DNA from: Sulfurimonas sp. | GTDB lineage: Bacteria > Campylobacterota > Campylobacteria > Campylobacterales > Sulfurimonadaceae | Reading direction: 5' to 3' | Assembly (NCBI RefSeq): GCF_023228785.1 | Contig: NZ_JALOAN010000010.1 | Location: 1-64,000 of the forward strand | Length of the DNA: 64,000 bases | Shown here: one piece after another, positions 1 to 8,159 of the stretch | Layout: each line of letters begins with the position of its first letter | Position numbering within the stretch: the first letter of the stretch is position 1 | Made by a program: the position numbers and the translations under genes | Notes under the pieces: generated by a model | Databases searched by the model: none | The model's input: only the letters and a program-made list of their open reading frames with translations | What the model was told of the DNA's origin: nothing

Positions 1-93
1 ATATCACCAATAGTATGCAATATACGGTCTTTATTTTCAATAAAAATATCATATACAGATTTAGAAATAATTGTCTTATTTATTTAGAAAAAT

Positions 94-126
94 GAGACTG
101 CAAAGAAGAAGTTCTTTCACAGTCTC
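94..126. repeat. Hairpin at left edge of the RAYT unit
   Basis: The outer arms GAGACTG and CAGTCTC enclose inner arms AAAGAA and TTCTTT, giving about 13 paired bases with a small asymmetric bulge and a 4-base loop. The 3' part, TTTCACAGTCTC (115-126), recurs inverted as GAGACTGTGAAA at 798-809, on the other side of the transposase gene. The hairpin may be a transcription stop for the minus-strand transposase gene or a boundary structure of the unit. The pairing is seen directly; the role is inferred. Confidence 0.5.
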
Positions 127-127
127 A

Positions 128-165
128 AAACTTGGGAACGAGAGGAAACTTGGGAACGAGAGGAC
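128..165 (+). repeat. Two tandem REP half-sites, family A
   Basis: Two direct copies of CTTGGGAACGAGAGGA lie head to tail with a start-to-start distance of about 19 bases, just beyond the 3' end of the transposase gene. Each carries the 3' arm TTGGGAA and the foot CGAGA that also end the hairpin at 933-960, but neither has the matching 5' arm, so they are half-sites. RAYT genes are commonly flanked by their own REP sequences, so these are probably substrates or relics of the neighbouring transposase. Confidence 0.65.
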
Positions 166-175
166 ACGCATAGAC

Positions 176-709
176 TCACCAAAGCCTACAAACATCAATC
201 AATCCCTCAACACCTTCATAATCCCTAGCACTAGAATATCGCCAGAACTTAGATTCATCTATATAACCTCTTTTTACAGGATTTTGATGTATATAGTTAA
301 TCCTCTCAACCATCATTTTCTCATCTTTTATAAGCTTAGGCTGTATTCCTTCTTCCCACAATTGATATGTTGTCTCTTTTTTGTGCGCCTTTTTATAAAA
401 AGCCAACTGATCAAGTATAGTTTTTACATCTCTTTCTTGAAGTAGTTTTAAAATCTCTTTTGCTGTATGTGCTTTAAATTTTTTCATGCTCTTACCTATG
501 TCGTCACTGCTTACAATCAAATGTAAATGGTTCTCAAGTATCACATAAGCATATAGTTTTAGGTTATCTGTGTGTTGAAGATGCTTTAAACTATCAAATA
601 TAATAGTTGTAGTCTCTATTCTTGTAAATATAGGTATCCAGTGAAGGATGGTACATGTAACAAAGTGCGGATGAGTTGGCTCATATATCTTATATCTACT
701 TCTTCCCAT
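176..709 (-). CDS. REP-associated tyrosine transposase (RAYT), Y1/IS200-like
   Basis: Single-domain Y1 (HUH) transposase of 177 residues, about the usual RAYT length. The HUH metal site is His61-Leu-His63 in NHLHLIV, and the likely catalytic tyrosine lies in YIHQNPVKRG, a C-terminal motif typical of RAYTs. Such enzymes nick and join single-stranded REP palindromes; they are usually single-copy and domesticated rather than selfish. Family-A REP sequences lie on both sides (128-165 and 871-960), matching the usual RAYT-REP arrangement. No tnpB-type gene is near. The ATG start is followed at once by the family-typical N-terminus and no better start exists. The reading frame is intact, so the protein could be active, which sequence alone cannot show. 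Confidence 0.88.
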   Translation of the reverse strand: MGRSRYKIYEPTHPHFVTCTILHWIPIFTRIETTTIIFDSLKHLQHTDNLKLYAYVILENHLHLIVSSDDIGKSMKKFKAHTAKEILKLLQERDVKTILDQLAFYKKAHKKETTYQLWEEGIQPKLIKDEKMMVERINYIHQNPVKRGYIDESKFWRYSSARDYEGVEGLIDVCRLW

Positions 710-870
710 TAAGTTGCCTTTTTACTAAATGATATCAGATGGTTTTATGATATGTAACTTTAATGCATATTGTCATTTTTTCTAGTTTTCAATTAAAGAG
801 ACTGTGAAATAACTATAATTTTTCTTATTCCCTTGCCACCTAGCTCTCATGCTGTGCCCACCCATCTCGC

Positions 871-960
871 TCCCTCTCGCTCCCATGCTGTGCTTGGGAG
901 TGTATACATTCCTGTATGTTTTATCTGTATGCATTCCCAAGTAAAATTTGGGAACGAGAA
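871..960. repeat. BIME-like pair of inverted REP hairpins, family A
   Basis: Two hairpins point away from each other. The left has arms CTCCCA (880-885) and TGGGAG (895-900), preceded by TCTCG, which is the foot CGAGA read on the other strand. The right has arms TTCCCAA (934-940) and TTGGGAA (948-954), followed by the foot CGAGAA (955-960). About 33 bases separate them. The stretch 841-880 adds degenerate extra copies (ATCTCGCTCCC, CTCTCGCTCCC). Two inverted REPs with outward-facing feet are the classical BIME architecture. The element ends directly on the antitoxin remnant at 958. Confidence 0.72.
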
Positions 961-1083
961 AAGATAGAAAGAGGTGAGCCTGGAAGTCTCTCCGTAAAGA
1001 CACTTGATATTATACTCTCAAGCTTAGGGTATGAAATATATATAAATTTAAGTAGTGGATATGGAATCCCTACTCTATCTTAA
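958..1083 (+). pseudogene. 3' remnant of an XRE/HTH antitoxin-like gene
   Basis: An open plus-strand frame of 41 codons ending in TAA (1081-1083) encodes EKIERGEPGSLSVKTLDI followed by ILSSLGYEIYINL. This matches the end of a Cro/C1-type helix-turn-helix domain in HigA-like antitoxins, where a segment resembling I-x-x-I-E-R-G is followed by a T-L-x-x-I-L-x-x-L-G-Y helix and a short strand. The N-terminal helices and a start codon are missing; upstream the frame runs into the REP hairpin at 933-960. The gene is therefore truncated at the repeat, and no toxin partner is recognisable. It overlaps the stop of the minus-strand lipoprotein gene by 4 bases. The remnant rests on motif similarity only. 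Confidence 0.6.
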
Positions 1084-1511
1084 ATTTTATCAACTTGTGC
1101 TACTTTGTTGCCATCTTTAATGATTCTAACACGATCACCTAAGTCTATAAGTTCTTGACCTTTTACAACAACTATAACCATCTCACCACTATCTAGTTCA
1201 ACACTAAGTTCCTCTCCATTTGCCTTTCCTACTTCACTTCCAGCATATCCACCAGCCAAACCACCGCCAAGCATTGCTAAAGAGGTTCCATGTCCTCTAC
1301 CCACCGTTGAGCCCAAAACTGTACCTATTATAGCTCCCAAAAATGTCCCAGTGCCATTATCACTAATAACCACAGGTCTTTGTGCTATAACTGTTCCTAT
1401 CTCATATCTCTTGATTTGTTTGTAACTATTACCATCATACTCCGGACCATTATTTGTCGCACATCCTCCAAGCAAAAAAAGACTCAAAACCGATATATAA
1501 AATATTTTCAT
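1080..1511 (-). CDS. Glycine-zipper lipoprotein (SlyB/Rickettsia 17-kDa-like)
   Basis: Small envelope lipoprotein of 143 residues. A short signal peptide ends in the lipobox LLGGC (Cys17). The middle holds a glycine-rich double zipper with repeated G-x-x-x-G spacing (about residues 56-95), the pattern of the glycine-zipper 2TM family of SlyB-like outer membrane lipoproteins. The last part is a polar beta-rich tail. Family members sit in the outer membrane and influence envelope stability; the exact role here is unknown. It stands alone, with an AT-rich upstream region. Confidence 0.75.
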   Translation of the reverse strand: MKIFYISVLSLFLLGGCATNNGPEYDGNSYKQIKRYEIGTVIAQRPVVISDNGTGTFLGAIIGTVLGSTVGRGHGTSLAMLGGGLAGGYAGSEVGKANGEELSVELDSGEMVIVVVKGQELIDLGDRVRIIKDGNKVAQVDKI

Positions 1512-1667
1512 TACTATACTCCTCTGTTTTATTTACACCTTATTTATACACCTTTAGAACTTAAAAAGAATCATATCAAAATTTAGAAATAAGAAAAATC
1601 CAATATTCATATTAGTCTAGTATACACTACAAAATAAAACCTAAGGAGTTAGAAGAAGTATAAATTA

Positions 1668-2150
1668 TCACATATTGGAATTAACTTTTTCATCAATTAT
1701 TTCTGGTGTAAGAAAGCCTGTTTCAAAATCTTTAAATGCTGAAGCAAAACCATTTGGTTCTCTTTTGCATAATACTTTTTTATTTCCAACACTTTTACCA
1801 GTATATAATAAATAATCTTGGCTAGCTATATCCCAGTATTTACCTTCCATCCATGAAGTAAATCCATAACCCATATCCTCAAATTTATATCTTAATTTGA
1901 AAGAATTTTCTTCGTTAATCTCATTATCATATATATAACATAATGCTACAGTTGAACCAAGCATACCTAGACCATCTACTCGGTATTTATTCTTTGTATT
2001 TACTGTAATACTGTCTTCTTTAAGCATCGATGTTGGTACAAAAAGCTTTGGAAAAGATGCAATGTTAATGCTATTTCCCTGTCCACTACATCCATTCATA
2101 AGTAAAATGGTTATGAATGATAATATAAGCGTAATTATTTTAAATTTCAA
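1668..2150 (-). CDS. Putative lipoprotein of unknown function
   Basis: A 160-residue protein with a hydrophobic signal sequence and a plausible lipobox, LMNGC (Cys21), so probably an acylated periplasm-facing or outer membrane lipoprotein. The mature part is polar and has two more cysteines (in ALCYIYD and VLCKREP) that could form a disulfide. I recognise no family. It is transcribed in the same direction as the nitroreductase gene upstream, after a 39-base gap, and may share its transcript. Confidence 0.65.
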   Translation of the reverse strand: MKFKIITLILSFITILLMNGCSGQGNSINIASFPKLFVPTSMLKEDSITVNTKNKYRVDGLGMLGSTVALCYIYDNEINEENSFKLRYKFEDMGYGFTSWMEGKYWDIASQDYLLYTGKSVGNKKVLCKREPNGFASAFKDFETGFLTPEIIDEKVNSNM

Positions 2151-2189
2151 TTTTAACTTTCCTTTTATTTGAAAAATATTATATCATTT

Positions 2190-2819
2190 CTAGTTTATAT
2201 ACTCAACAACTTCATCGAAGCTAAGTCTTTGCTGTGAAGATTGTTCGTTAATTCTGTAACCTAGTGGAAGAAGCATAGAGAGTCTAAACTTACTCTTATC
2301 AAGATCTAAAAGAGCCTCAAGCGCATCTTTGTCATAACCCTCTATAGGGCAAGAATCAATACCTAAAACTGCTGCTGCACTCATCATATTTGCAGCTGCA
2401 AATGCAGTCTGCTTAGCAGTCCAAGCATAAATATTCTCATCACTACTAAGTGTCTCTTTTAGATGCTCTGCATAAAGATTAAGATAAAAGTCTAGTTTAT
2501 CTTCTGGCATCTCTCGTCTTGCAAATCTCTTTTTTGGTATACCAGACTCTACTTTTACAGACTCAATTCCAGCTAAAACAACAACTAGATGCGAACAAGA
2601 AGTTATTTGAGCTTGGTTCCAGCAAAGCGGTCTTAGCTTAGCTTTTAACTCTTCATTTGTTATAACTAAAAACTTCCAAGCCTCCATACCAAAAGAAGAT
2701 GGAGCACGCCTTCCTGCATCTAGTATAAATTCTAAATCTTTTTGTGCTATCTTTTTTGACTCATCAAAAACCTTACAAGCGTGTCTAAATCCTAGTGATT
2801 CTTCAAATGTTTTGTCCAT
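2190..2819 (-). CDS. NAD(P)H-dependent nitroreductase family protein
   Basis: A 209-residue FMN-dependent oxidoreductase of the nitroreductase/NfsB superfamily. The N-terminal R-R-A-P-S-S segment (about residues 37-42) and the following W-K-F-L-V-I strand form the usual FMN phosphate-binding region, and the late GIDSCPIEGYD segment is a second family signature. Members reduce nitro-aromatics, quinones or flavins with NAD(P)H; the substrate cannot be read from sequence. A clear AGGAG lies before the ATG. It follows uvrA by 9 bases, so the two are probably co-transcribed. Confidence 0.85.
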   Translation of the reverse strand: MDKTFEESLGFRHACKVFDESKKIAQKDLEFILDAGRRAPSSFGMEAWKFLVITNEELKAKLRPLCWNQAQITSCSHLVVVLAGIESVKVESGIPKKRFARREMPEDKLDFYLNLYAEHLKETLSSDENIYAWTAKQTAFAAANMMSAAAVLGIDSCPIEGYDKDALEALLDLDKSKFRLSMLLPLGYRINEQSSQQRLSFDEVVEYIN

Positions 2820-2828
2820 AATCTTCTC

Positions 2829-5651
2829 CTAATTTTCTTCTAACTCTTTTATCAAATACTCAGCGGTATAGCTATTGGTCTCTTTATAGTTTTTTATCAA
2901 ATCCTCAGGCGAGCCCTCTGCGATGATGAGTCCACCGCCAGATCCGCCCTCAGGTCCCATATCTATGATCCAGTCAGCATTTTTAATCATATCTAAGTTG
3001 TGTTCTATAATCAAAACACTATTTCCAAGTTCTACAAAGTGATGAAGAACCTTTGTAAGTCTGTCCACATCTGCAAAGTGAAGCCCTGTTGTAGGTTCAT
3101 CTAAGATGTAGAGCGTTTGACCTGTATCTTTACGACTTAGCTCTTTACTAAGTTTGATCCGTTGAGCCTCTCCACCTGAGAGAGTTACTGCGTTTTGTCC
3201 TAGAGTAATATAGCCAAGTCCAACATCGCTTAGTGTTTTCATCTTTTGATGGATCTTAGGTATTGGTTTGAAAAACTCAAAAGCTTCATCAACGCTCATC
3301 TTTAGTACATCAGAAATAGTCTTTCCTTTATAAAAGACCTCTAAAGTCTGTTGGTTGTATCTAGTTCCATTACATGTATCACACTTGACCATGATGTCTG
3401 GTAAGAAGTGCATCTCTATCTTTATCTCACCCTCACCTTGACACTTCTCACATCTTCCACCCTTAACATTAAAACTAAACCTTGAAGTTGTATATCCACG
3501 GATCTGAGACTCTTTTGTTTGAGAAAAAAGGTTTCTGATCTCATCCATAACACCTGTGTAAGTTGCAGGATTTGAGCGTGGAGTTCTACCAATTGGGCTT
3601 TGATCTAGATATATAACCTTATCAACATGTTCTAAGCCTGTGATCTCAACACCCGCGACTTTGTTCACTTTTCTTGCATGATTTAAAAGCTCTCTTGCTG
3701 TTGGAAGAAGAGTTTGAAGCATCAAAGAACTCTTTCCACTCCCACTCACACCAGTTATACAGACAAAGTTATTTAGTGGAATCCTTGCACTTAGATCTTT
3801 GATATTATTTAGCGTGACATTTTTTATCTCTATAAACTTATCTTGAGGGCGTCTATAGAAGTACTCTATTTTTTTTCTTCCATATAGATAGTCTGAAGTA
3901 AGAGTTTTAGCTTTTTTTAGTTTATCTAGCGTTCCACTAAATACAACCTCTCCACCAAAGTTTCCAGCGCCTGGACCAATATCTACAATATAGTCAGCAT
4001 TTTCAATAGTTTCTTTGTCATGTTCGACCACAATAACGCTATTACCCTTTTCTTGAAGACTTCGAAGTGTTCTTATGAGTTTTTTTGTATCTCTCTCATG
4101 AAGCCCAATACTCGGCTCATCTAAGACATATAAAACCCCTGTCAATCCACTTCCGATCTGCGATGCAATACGGATCCTTTGAGCCTCTCCGCCACTAATA
4201 GTTCTAGCATCTCGCCCTAGTGTTATGTAACCAAGTCCAACATCGTGCAAGAAGTAGAGTCTCTCCCTTATCTCATTTAGTATTGGCTGAGCCACTTGAG
4301 TATCTTGAGTATCAAAGTGTTCAAAGTTTGTTGTATCTGCAAACCACTCATAAGTCTTAGAGATCGGCATATCTAAAATCTCTGCAATACCTTTATCCCC
4401 TACTCTAACAGCTAAAGATTCTTGTTTTAGTCTATGAGAGTTACAGATATTACAAGTCTTCTCACTCATATAGTCAGCTAACTCTTTTTCATCTTTGAAC
4501 ATATCGTAAGCTATTTTTACGATTCCAGGCCACATTCTTTTTACTGGATGGTTTTTCCAAAGAAATGTAACTTCATCGATTCCACCATGGAGTATCGCTT
4601 TTTTCTGATGATCTGGAAGATCTGAGTATGGCACAGTTATATCTATATCGTTATGCGCACAAAAGCCTTTTAAAAATGTAAAGTAGTAACCTTTGTTAAA
4701 ACCATAAACAATTTTTACCGCCCCTTTTTCAACGCTTAGATCTACATCTATGATCTTCTCATAATCAAGTGCGTAACGAAGTCCTAAACCATCACACTCT
4801 GTACAAGCGCCTTTTGGCGAGTTAAATGAAAAAGAGAGTGGTTCAAGTGGATCAAAACTTATCTTACAGTCAAAACAAGCGTTATGTTCACTATAGTGAA
4901 TATTGCTATGCTTTAAGCCAAGCTCTTCATAGTTTAGTATGTCTATCTCAAGCTCTCCGTAACTCTCTTTTAAAGCCTTCTCAACATCAGAAGCTATTCT
5001 CTCTTTGTTCTCAACTTTTACTACAACTCTGTCTATGACAACTTTTATGGTGTGTTTTTTAGTCTTACTAAGTTCGATCTCTTCATCGAGTCTAACCATA
5101 ACGCCATCTATCATCGCTCTTACATAACCTTTATGAACTAAAGACTCAAGCAAATCTGCGTATGAACCTTTTTTCTCACGAACAAGTGGAGCCAAAAGAG
5201 CTAGTTTCGCACCCTCTGGAAGTTTTGCAACCTCGGCTATTATGTCAGCTGCTGACATCTGTGAGATAATTTTATTACATTTATGGCAGTGCTGCACGCC
5301 AACTCTTGCATATAGAAGTCTAAAATAGTCATAGATCTCAGTAATAGTTCCAACTGTAGATCTAGGGTTCTTTGAAGTTGTTTTTTGATCAATGGCGATG
5401 GCTGGAGTTAGCCCTTCAATTTTGTCAACATCAGGTTTTCCAACACGGTCTAAAAACTGTCTTGCATAAGATGACAAAGACTCCATATATCTTCTTTGTC
5501 CCTCAGCATAAAGAGTATCAAAAGCTAGAGTTGACTTACCACTTCCACTTATACCTGTCATTACAACAAGTGAATTTTTCGGGATCTCTAAGTTAATATT
5601 TTTTAAATTATTTTCTCTTGCACCAGTTATTGTTATAAAATCTTTTTTCAT
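2829..5651 (-). CDS. uvrA: UvrABC excinuclease subunit A
   Basis: DNA damage-recognition ATPase of nucleotide excision repair, 940 residues, the normal UvrA length. It contains two ABC ATPase modules: the first Walker A is GISGSGKS (residues 33-40), the second GVSGSGKS, and each module has an SGGEAQRI signature. Zinc-binding cysteine pairs are visible in the insertion near residue 250 (CFDC...CTEC) and in the second module (CEKC...CDTC). The dimer scans DNA with UvrB and loads it at bulky lesions. The gene lies 9 bases after the TSUP gene and before the nitroreductase gene. No anomalies seen. Confidence 0.98.
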   Translation of the reverse strand: MKKDFITITGARENNLKNINLEIPKNSLVVMTGISGSGKSTLAFDTLYAEGQRRYMESLSSYARQFLDRVGKPDVDKIEGLTPAIAIDQKTTSKNPRSTVGTITEIYDYFRLLYARVGVQHCHKCNKIISQMSAADIIAEVAKLPEGAKLALLAPLVREKKGSYADLLESLVHKGYVRAMIDGVMVRLDEEIELSKTKKHTIKVVIDRVVVKVENKERIASDVEKALKESYGELEIDILNYEELGLKHSNIHYSEHNACFDCKISFDPLEPLSFSFNSPKGACTECDGLGLRYALDYEKIIDVDLSVEKGAVKIVYGFNKGYYFTFLKGFCAHNDIDITVPYSDLPDHQKKAILHGGIDEVTFLWKNHPVKRMWPGIVKIAYDMFKDEKELADYMSEKTCNICNSHRLKQESLAVRVGDKGIAEILDMPISKTYEWFADTTNFEHFDTQDTQVAQPILNEIRERLYFLHDVGLGYITLGRDARTISGGEAQRIRIASQIGSGLTGVLYVLDEPSIGLHERDTKKLIRTLRSLQEKGNSVIVVEHDKETIENADYIVDIGPGAGNFGGEVVFSGTLDKLKKAKTLTSDYLYGRKKIEYFYRRPQDKFIEIKNVTLNNIKDLSARIPLNNFVCITGVSGSGKSSLMLQTLLPTARELLNHARKVNKVAGVEITGLEHVDKVIYLDQSPIGRTPRSNPATYTGVMDEIRNLFSQTKESQIRGYTTSRFSFNVKGGRCEKCQGEGEIKIEMHFLPDIMVKCDTCNGTRYNQQTLEVFYKGKTISDVLKMSVDEAFEFFKPIPKIHQKMKTLSDVGLGYITLGQNAVTLSGGEAQRIKLSKELSRKDTGQTLYILDEPTTGLHFADVDRLTKVLHHFVELGNSVLIIEHNLDMIKNADWIIDMGPEGGSGGGLIIAEGSPEDLIKNYKETNSYTAEYLIKELEEN

Positions 5652-5660
5652 TTTAAATTC

Positions 5661-6392
5661 CTAAATAAATATTCTTTGTATTAAATATGCCACTACTAAA
5701 AAGTAAAAGATGACCAAAAGTCTTTTTTGTATCACTACGCCTACTTTGTCTTTTAAATGGATGCCAAGATAGACTCCAAATAGAGATGCCAAGCCTATGA
5801 TAGCACCAGTCTCAAAATCAACATGACCTATCTTTGCGTGAGAGATAAGTCCAGCTATGGATGAAAAAACCACAAAAAAGAGACCTGCTGATATCGCTTT
5901 TTTTAGTGGTACATGTAAAAAGCCAACTAAAATTGGAACGAGCAAAATACTACCACCAACACCAATTGTCATGCTAATAGCGCCCAAAGCAAAACCTATA
6001 ACAAATAGTACTACTTTGTTTACTTTTCTTTGAGTCAACTCTTCTTTTGTCTTAAAAAAGAGTCTCAAAAGTGCAAATATAGCAAAGAGTAAAAATATTA
6101 CCTCTAATGTTTCATCATCAAAACTAGATGCGATGCCTCCACTAAGCAATGCTCCTATAAAACCACCGACACCGATAACACCAATCATTGCACTATCTAG
6201 TGTACCTTTTTTATGGTTTAGATAACTCCCATAAACAGAACTAAAGACCATCTGCACAACTGCTATACCAATAGCCACCTTTGTCTCATAGCCTATTATT
6301 AAGAGAAGTGGCACCAAAATAGTTCCACCCCCTATACCAAAAAAGCCAGAGAGGATTCCAACAGTGGTGCCAAGAAAGACTAACTCAATCAT
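5661..6392 (-). CDS. TSUP (TauE/SafE) family membrane transporter
   Basis: A 243-residue integral membrane protein with about eight hydrophobic helices. The family's duplicated motif appears twice, as FGIGGGTILVP (about residues 18-28) and IGVGGSILLVP (about 143-153). TSUP proteins export small organic or sulfur anions such as sulfite or sulfoacetate. In a sulfur-oxidising Campylobacterota an anion exporter of this type would be natural, but the substrate is not determined by the sequence. It is divergent from the CheX-like gene and is the likely first gene of the uvrA transcript. Confidence 0.85.
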   Translation of the reverse strand: MIELVFLGTTVGILSGFFGIGGGTILVPLLLIIGYETKVAIGIAVVQMVFSSVYGSYLNHKKGTLDSAMIGVIGVGGFIGALLSGGIASSFDDETLEVIFLLFAIFALLRLFFKTKEELTQRKVNKVVLFVIGFALGAISMTIGVGGSILLVPILVGFLHVPLKKAISAGLFFVVFSSIAGLISHAKIGHVDFETGAIIGLASLFGVYLGIHLKDKVGVVIQKRLLVIFYFLVVAYLIQRIFI

Positions 6393-6487
6393 TTATCGCC
6401 ATTAAACTTTTTTCGAATTATACACCTAGTAGGCTTTATCGTTGTTTTATTATCTTGAGTTTAATTTTGCTTTGAGATTGGATGAAG

Positions 6488-6508
6488 TATAATCAAGTTC
6501 AATAAAGG
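6488..6508 (+). promoter_or_regulatory. Sigma70 -10 box and ribosome site for the CheX-like/fliN/fliO operon
   Basis: A perfect TATAAT (6488-6493) lies 22 bases before the ATG at 6515, and AAAGG (6504-6508) is a well-placed Shine-Dalgarno sequence. No good -35 box is seen. The implied leader is short. A housekeeping promoter fits the early (class 1) flagellar genes of Campylobacterota. Confidence 0.55.
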
Positions 6509-6514
6509 GCATAA

Positions 6515-6934
6515 ATGTTAAAAACAATAATAAAAGCTTCAGAAAATTTTTGTATTCACCAGATTCGAGATCCGCACACTCTTAGTGATGTTATATCTAA
6601 AAAGAGAACACTTATTGCTTACATAGATATACAAACAACAGAACCTAGAAAATTTAGAGTCTATTTAGCATCAGATCTAGGATTTATGCAAAGAGTCTCA
6701 AAGGTGTTTTTAGAAGAAGATGAGAGTGATGAAGAGACTCTTATAGATATGACGTTAGAGACTGCAAACCTTATTATAGGAAGTGCTAAAGTTTTAGCTC
6801 AAGGAGTTGATGCGTCTTACACCATAGCAACACCTTGCTTTGAAAAAGTAGCTGTGTTTGACTTTGAGTTTGATGAAGCAAAAACTATTAAGATAGATAG
6901 TGATGAGATGGTAGTAGCCATCAAGGAGATATAA
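6515..6934 (+). CDS. CheX-like chemotaxis phosphatase family protein
   Basis: A 139-residue protein resembling the CheC/CheX/FliY phosphatase fold: alternating strands and helices with a D-x-T-L-E-T-A-N-x-I-x-G helix (about residues 82-96) comparable to the E-x-x-N motif that dephosphorylates CheY-P. It lies one base before fliN, in a three-gene transcript with fliO, which supports a role at the flagellar switch. Family assignment rests on helix pattern and context; phosphatase activity is inferred. Confidence 0.65.
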   Translation: MLKTIIKASENFCIHQIRDPHTLSDVISKKRTLIAYIDIQTTEPRKFRVYLASDLGFMQRVSKVFLEEDESDEETLIDMTLETANLIIGSAKVLAQGVDASYTIATPCFEKVAVFDFEFDEAKTIKIDSDEMVVAIKEI

Positions 6935-6935
6935 A

Positions 6936-7277
6936 GTGGCTAAAAAGAGCAAATACTATTATGGAGAGCCGCAAGCTCCTTATAATGCAGACAAAGAACT
7001 TTCATGGATGAACTATGGTGGGCTTTTAGATATGGAAGTAGAGTTCATAGCTGATTTAGGAGAGACTGAGAAGACTATAGCTGAGATATTAGATCTTAAA
7101 AAAGATGCTATTATTGACCTTAAAAAACCAGCTGGAGAGAGTGTTGAGACATATGTAAATGGTCGTATTTTAGGAAAAGGAGAGGTTATGGTTTATGAAA
7201 AAAATCTCGCTATTCGTATAAATGAGATCCTAGATTCAAGTGCAGTTTTATATCATCTCTCCAAAGAGAGACTATGA
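6936..7277 (+). CDS. fliN: Flagellar motor switch protein FliN
   Basis: A 113-residue SpoA (surface presentation of antigens) domain protein. The segment from LLDMEVEFIADLG to the conserved K-P-A-G-E and V-N-G-R-I-L-G-K-G-E motifs is the FliN C-terminal dimer core. FliN forms the base of the cytoplasmic C-ring and helps dock export substrates and the CheY signal. The start is a GTG at 6936 behind a strong AAGGAG. The stop overlaps the fliO start in an ATGA junction, indicating translational coupling. Confidence 0.92.
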   Translation: MAKKSKYYYGEPQAPYNADKELSWMNYGGLLDMEVEFIADLGETEKTIAEILDLKKDAIIDLKKPAGESVETYVNGRILGKGEVMVYEKNLAIRINEILDSSAVLYHLSKERL

Positions 7278-8152
7278 TTAGACTTCTGCTTATCGCTCTT
7301 CTTCCTCTAGTTTTAAATGCATCAAAAATTTTAAGCTATAACATCTACGATAGAACAGATAGAGCAGATGTTATGATAACTTTTGACACTCCTTATGAAG
7401 GTGTTATAAAACAGAGTGTTTCTAACTCTATCATCACCATAAAACTAACAGATGCAAATATAGAGTCATTTAAAACAAAAAAACTCTCTTCAAAATTTTT
7501 GCACTCTCTTAGCATAACACCTATGTCTGGATATACACAAATAGTTGCATCTGTAGCTCCATCAGTAGAGTTGCAAGCTTCAAAAACATCTGATTCATAT
7601 GGACTTAGACTACGATTTCACCTAAATTCTCCAACATCATCTACTCAAACAAAAGCGCCAATTCCAACTAATAACCCCTTAGCACTCCTGCCGACTAAAC
7701 AAGATTCTGGAATGAGTCAGAGCTACTATATTGTTATCGCTATTTTAATAATCGGCATTTTGATTTTAATATATCTAAAGAAAAAAATGGCACCAAAAGA
7801 GACTAAACAAAATAAATGGGCATACAACTCTTCAACATCAAATAGCACTAAGATGCAAGAAACGCCAAAGTTTGATGAAAATGTATCTATTAGATTTCAA
7901 AAAAGTATTGATAACTCAAGTAGTGTAGTTATGCTTGATTTTGGTGAGCAAAGCTATTTAGTTCTTATGGGTTCAAACAATATTTTACTTGATAAGTTTA
8001 CAGATAACAAGCCAGCTACCCAAGATGAATTTGAATCGATTTTGAGAAATAGACAAGAAGATTTAGAAAGACTTTTAAGTCCAAGAAAAGAGTCTAAAGA
8101 ACCTCTACAAGCCTATAAAGAAAGAGCTGCTTCTATATCCTACGAGGCTTAA
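7274..8152 (+). CDS. fliO: FliO-like flagellar export protein with N-terminal AMIN-like domain
   Basis: A 292-residue bitopic membrane protein. A signal-like N-terminus (1-16) is followed by a beta-rich segment resembling AMIN domains (about 17-115), a low-complexity linker, one transmembrane helix (about 149-168) and a cytoplasmic part with SVVMLDFGEQSYLVLMG, the strand pattern of FliO. FliO assists assembly of the FliP ring in the flagellar type III export gate. Its place directly after fliN agrees with the long FliO proteins of Campylobacterota. The C-terminal tail is charged and poorly conserved. The FliO call rests on context plus this strand pattern. Confidence 0.72.
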   Translation: MIRLLLIALLPLVLNASKILSYNIYDRTDRADVMITFDTPYEGVIKQSVSNSIITIKLTDANIESFKTKKLSSKFLHSLSITPMSGYTQIVASVAPSVELQASKTSDSYGLRLRFHLNSPTSSTQTKAPIPTNNPLALLPTKQDSGMSQSYYIVIAILIIGILILIYLKKKMAPKETKQNKWAYNSSTSNSTKMQETPKFDENVSIRFQKSIDNSSSVVMLDFGEQSYLVLMGSNNILLDKFTDNKPATQDEFESILRNRQEDLERLLSPRKESKEPLQAYKERAASISYEA

Positions 8153-8159
8153 GAAGTAG

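Noticed and set aside
1..90. Open frames at the left edge on both strands (for example the minus-strand SKSVYDIFIENKDRILHTIG)
   Set aside because: Too short, without a start codon inside the window and with no family I can name; may be the edge of an adjacent gene.
782..1003. 73-codon minus-strand frame before the lipoprotein genes
   Set aside because: It runs through the REP hairpins and opposite to the antitoxin remnant; composition is that of the repeats.
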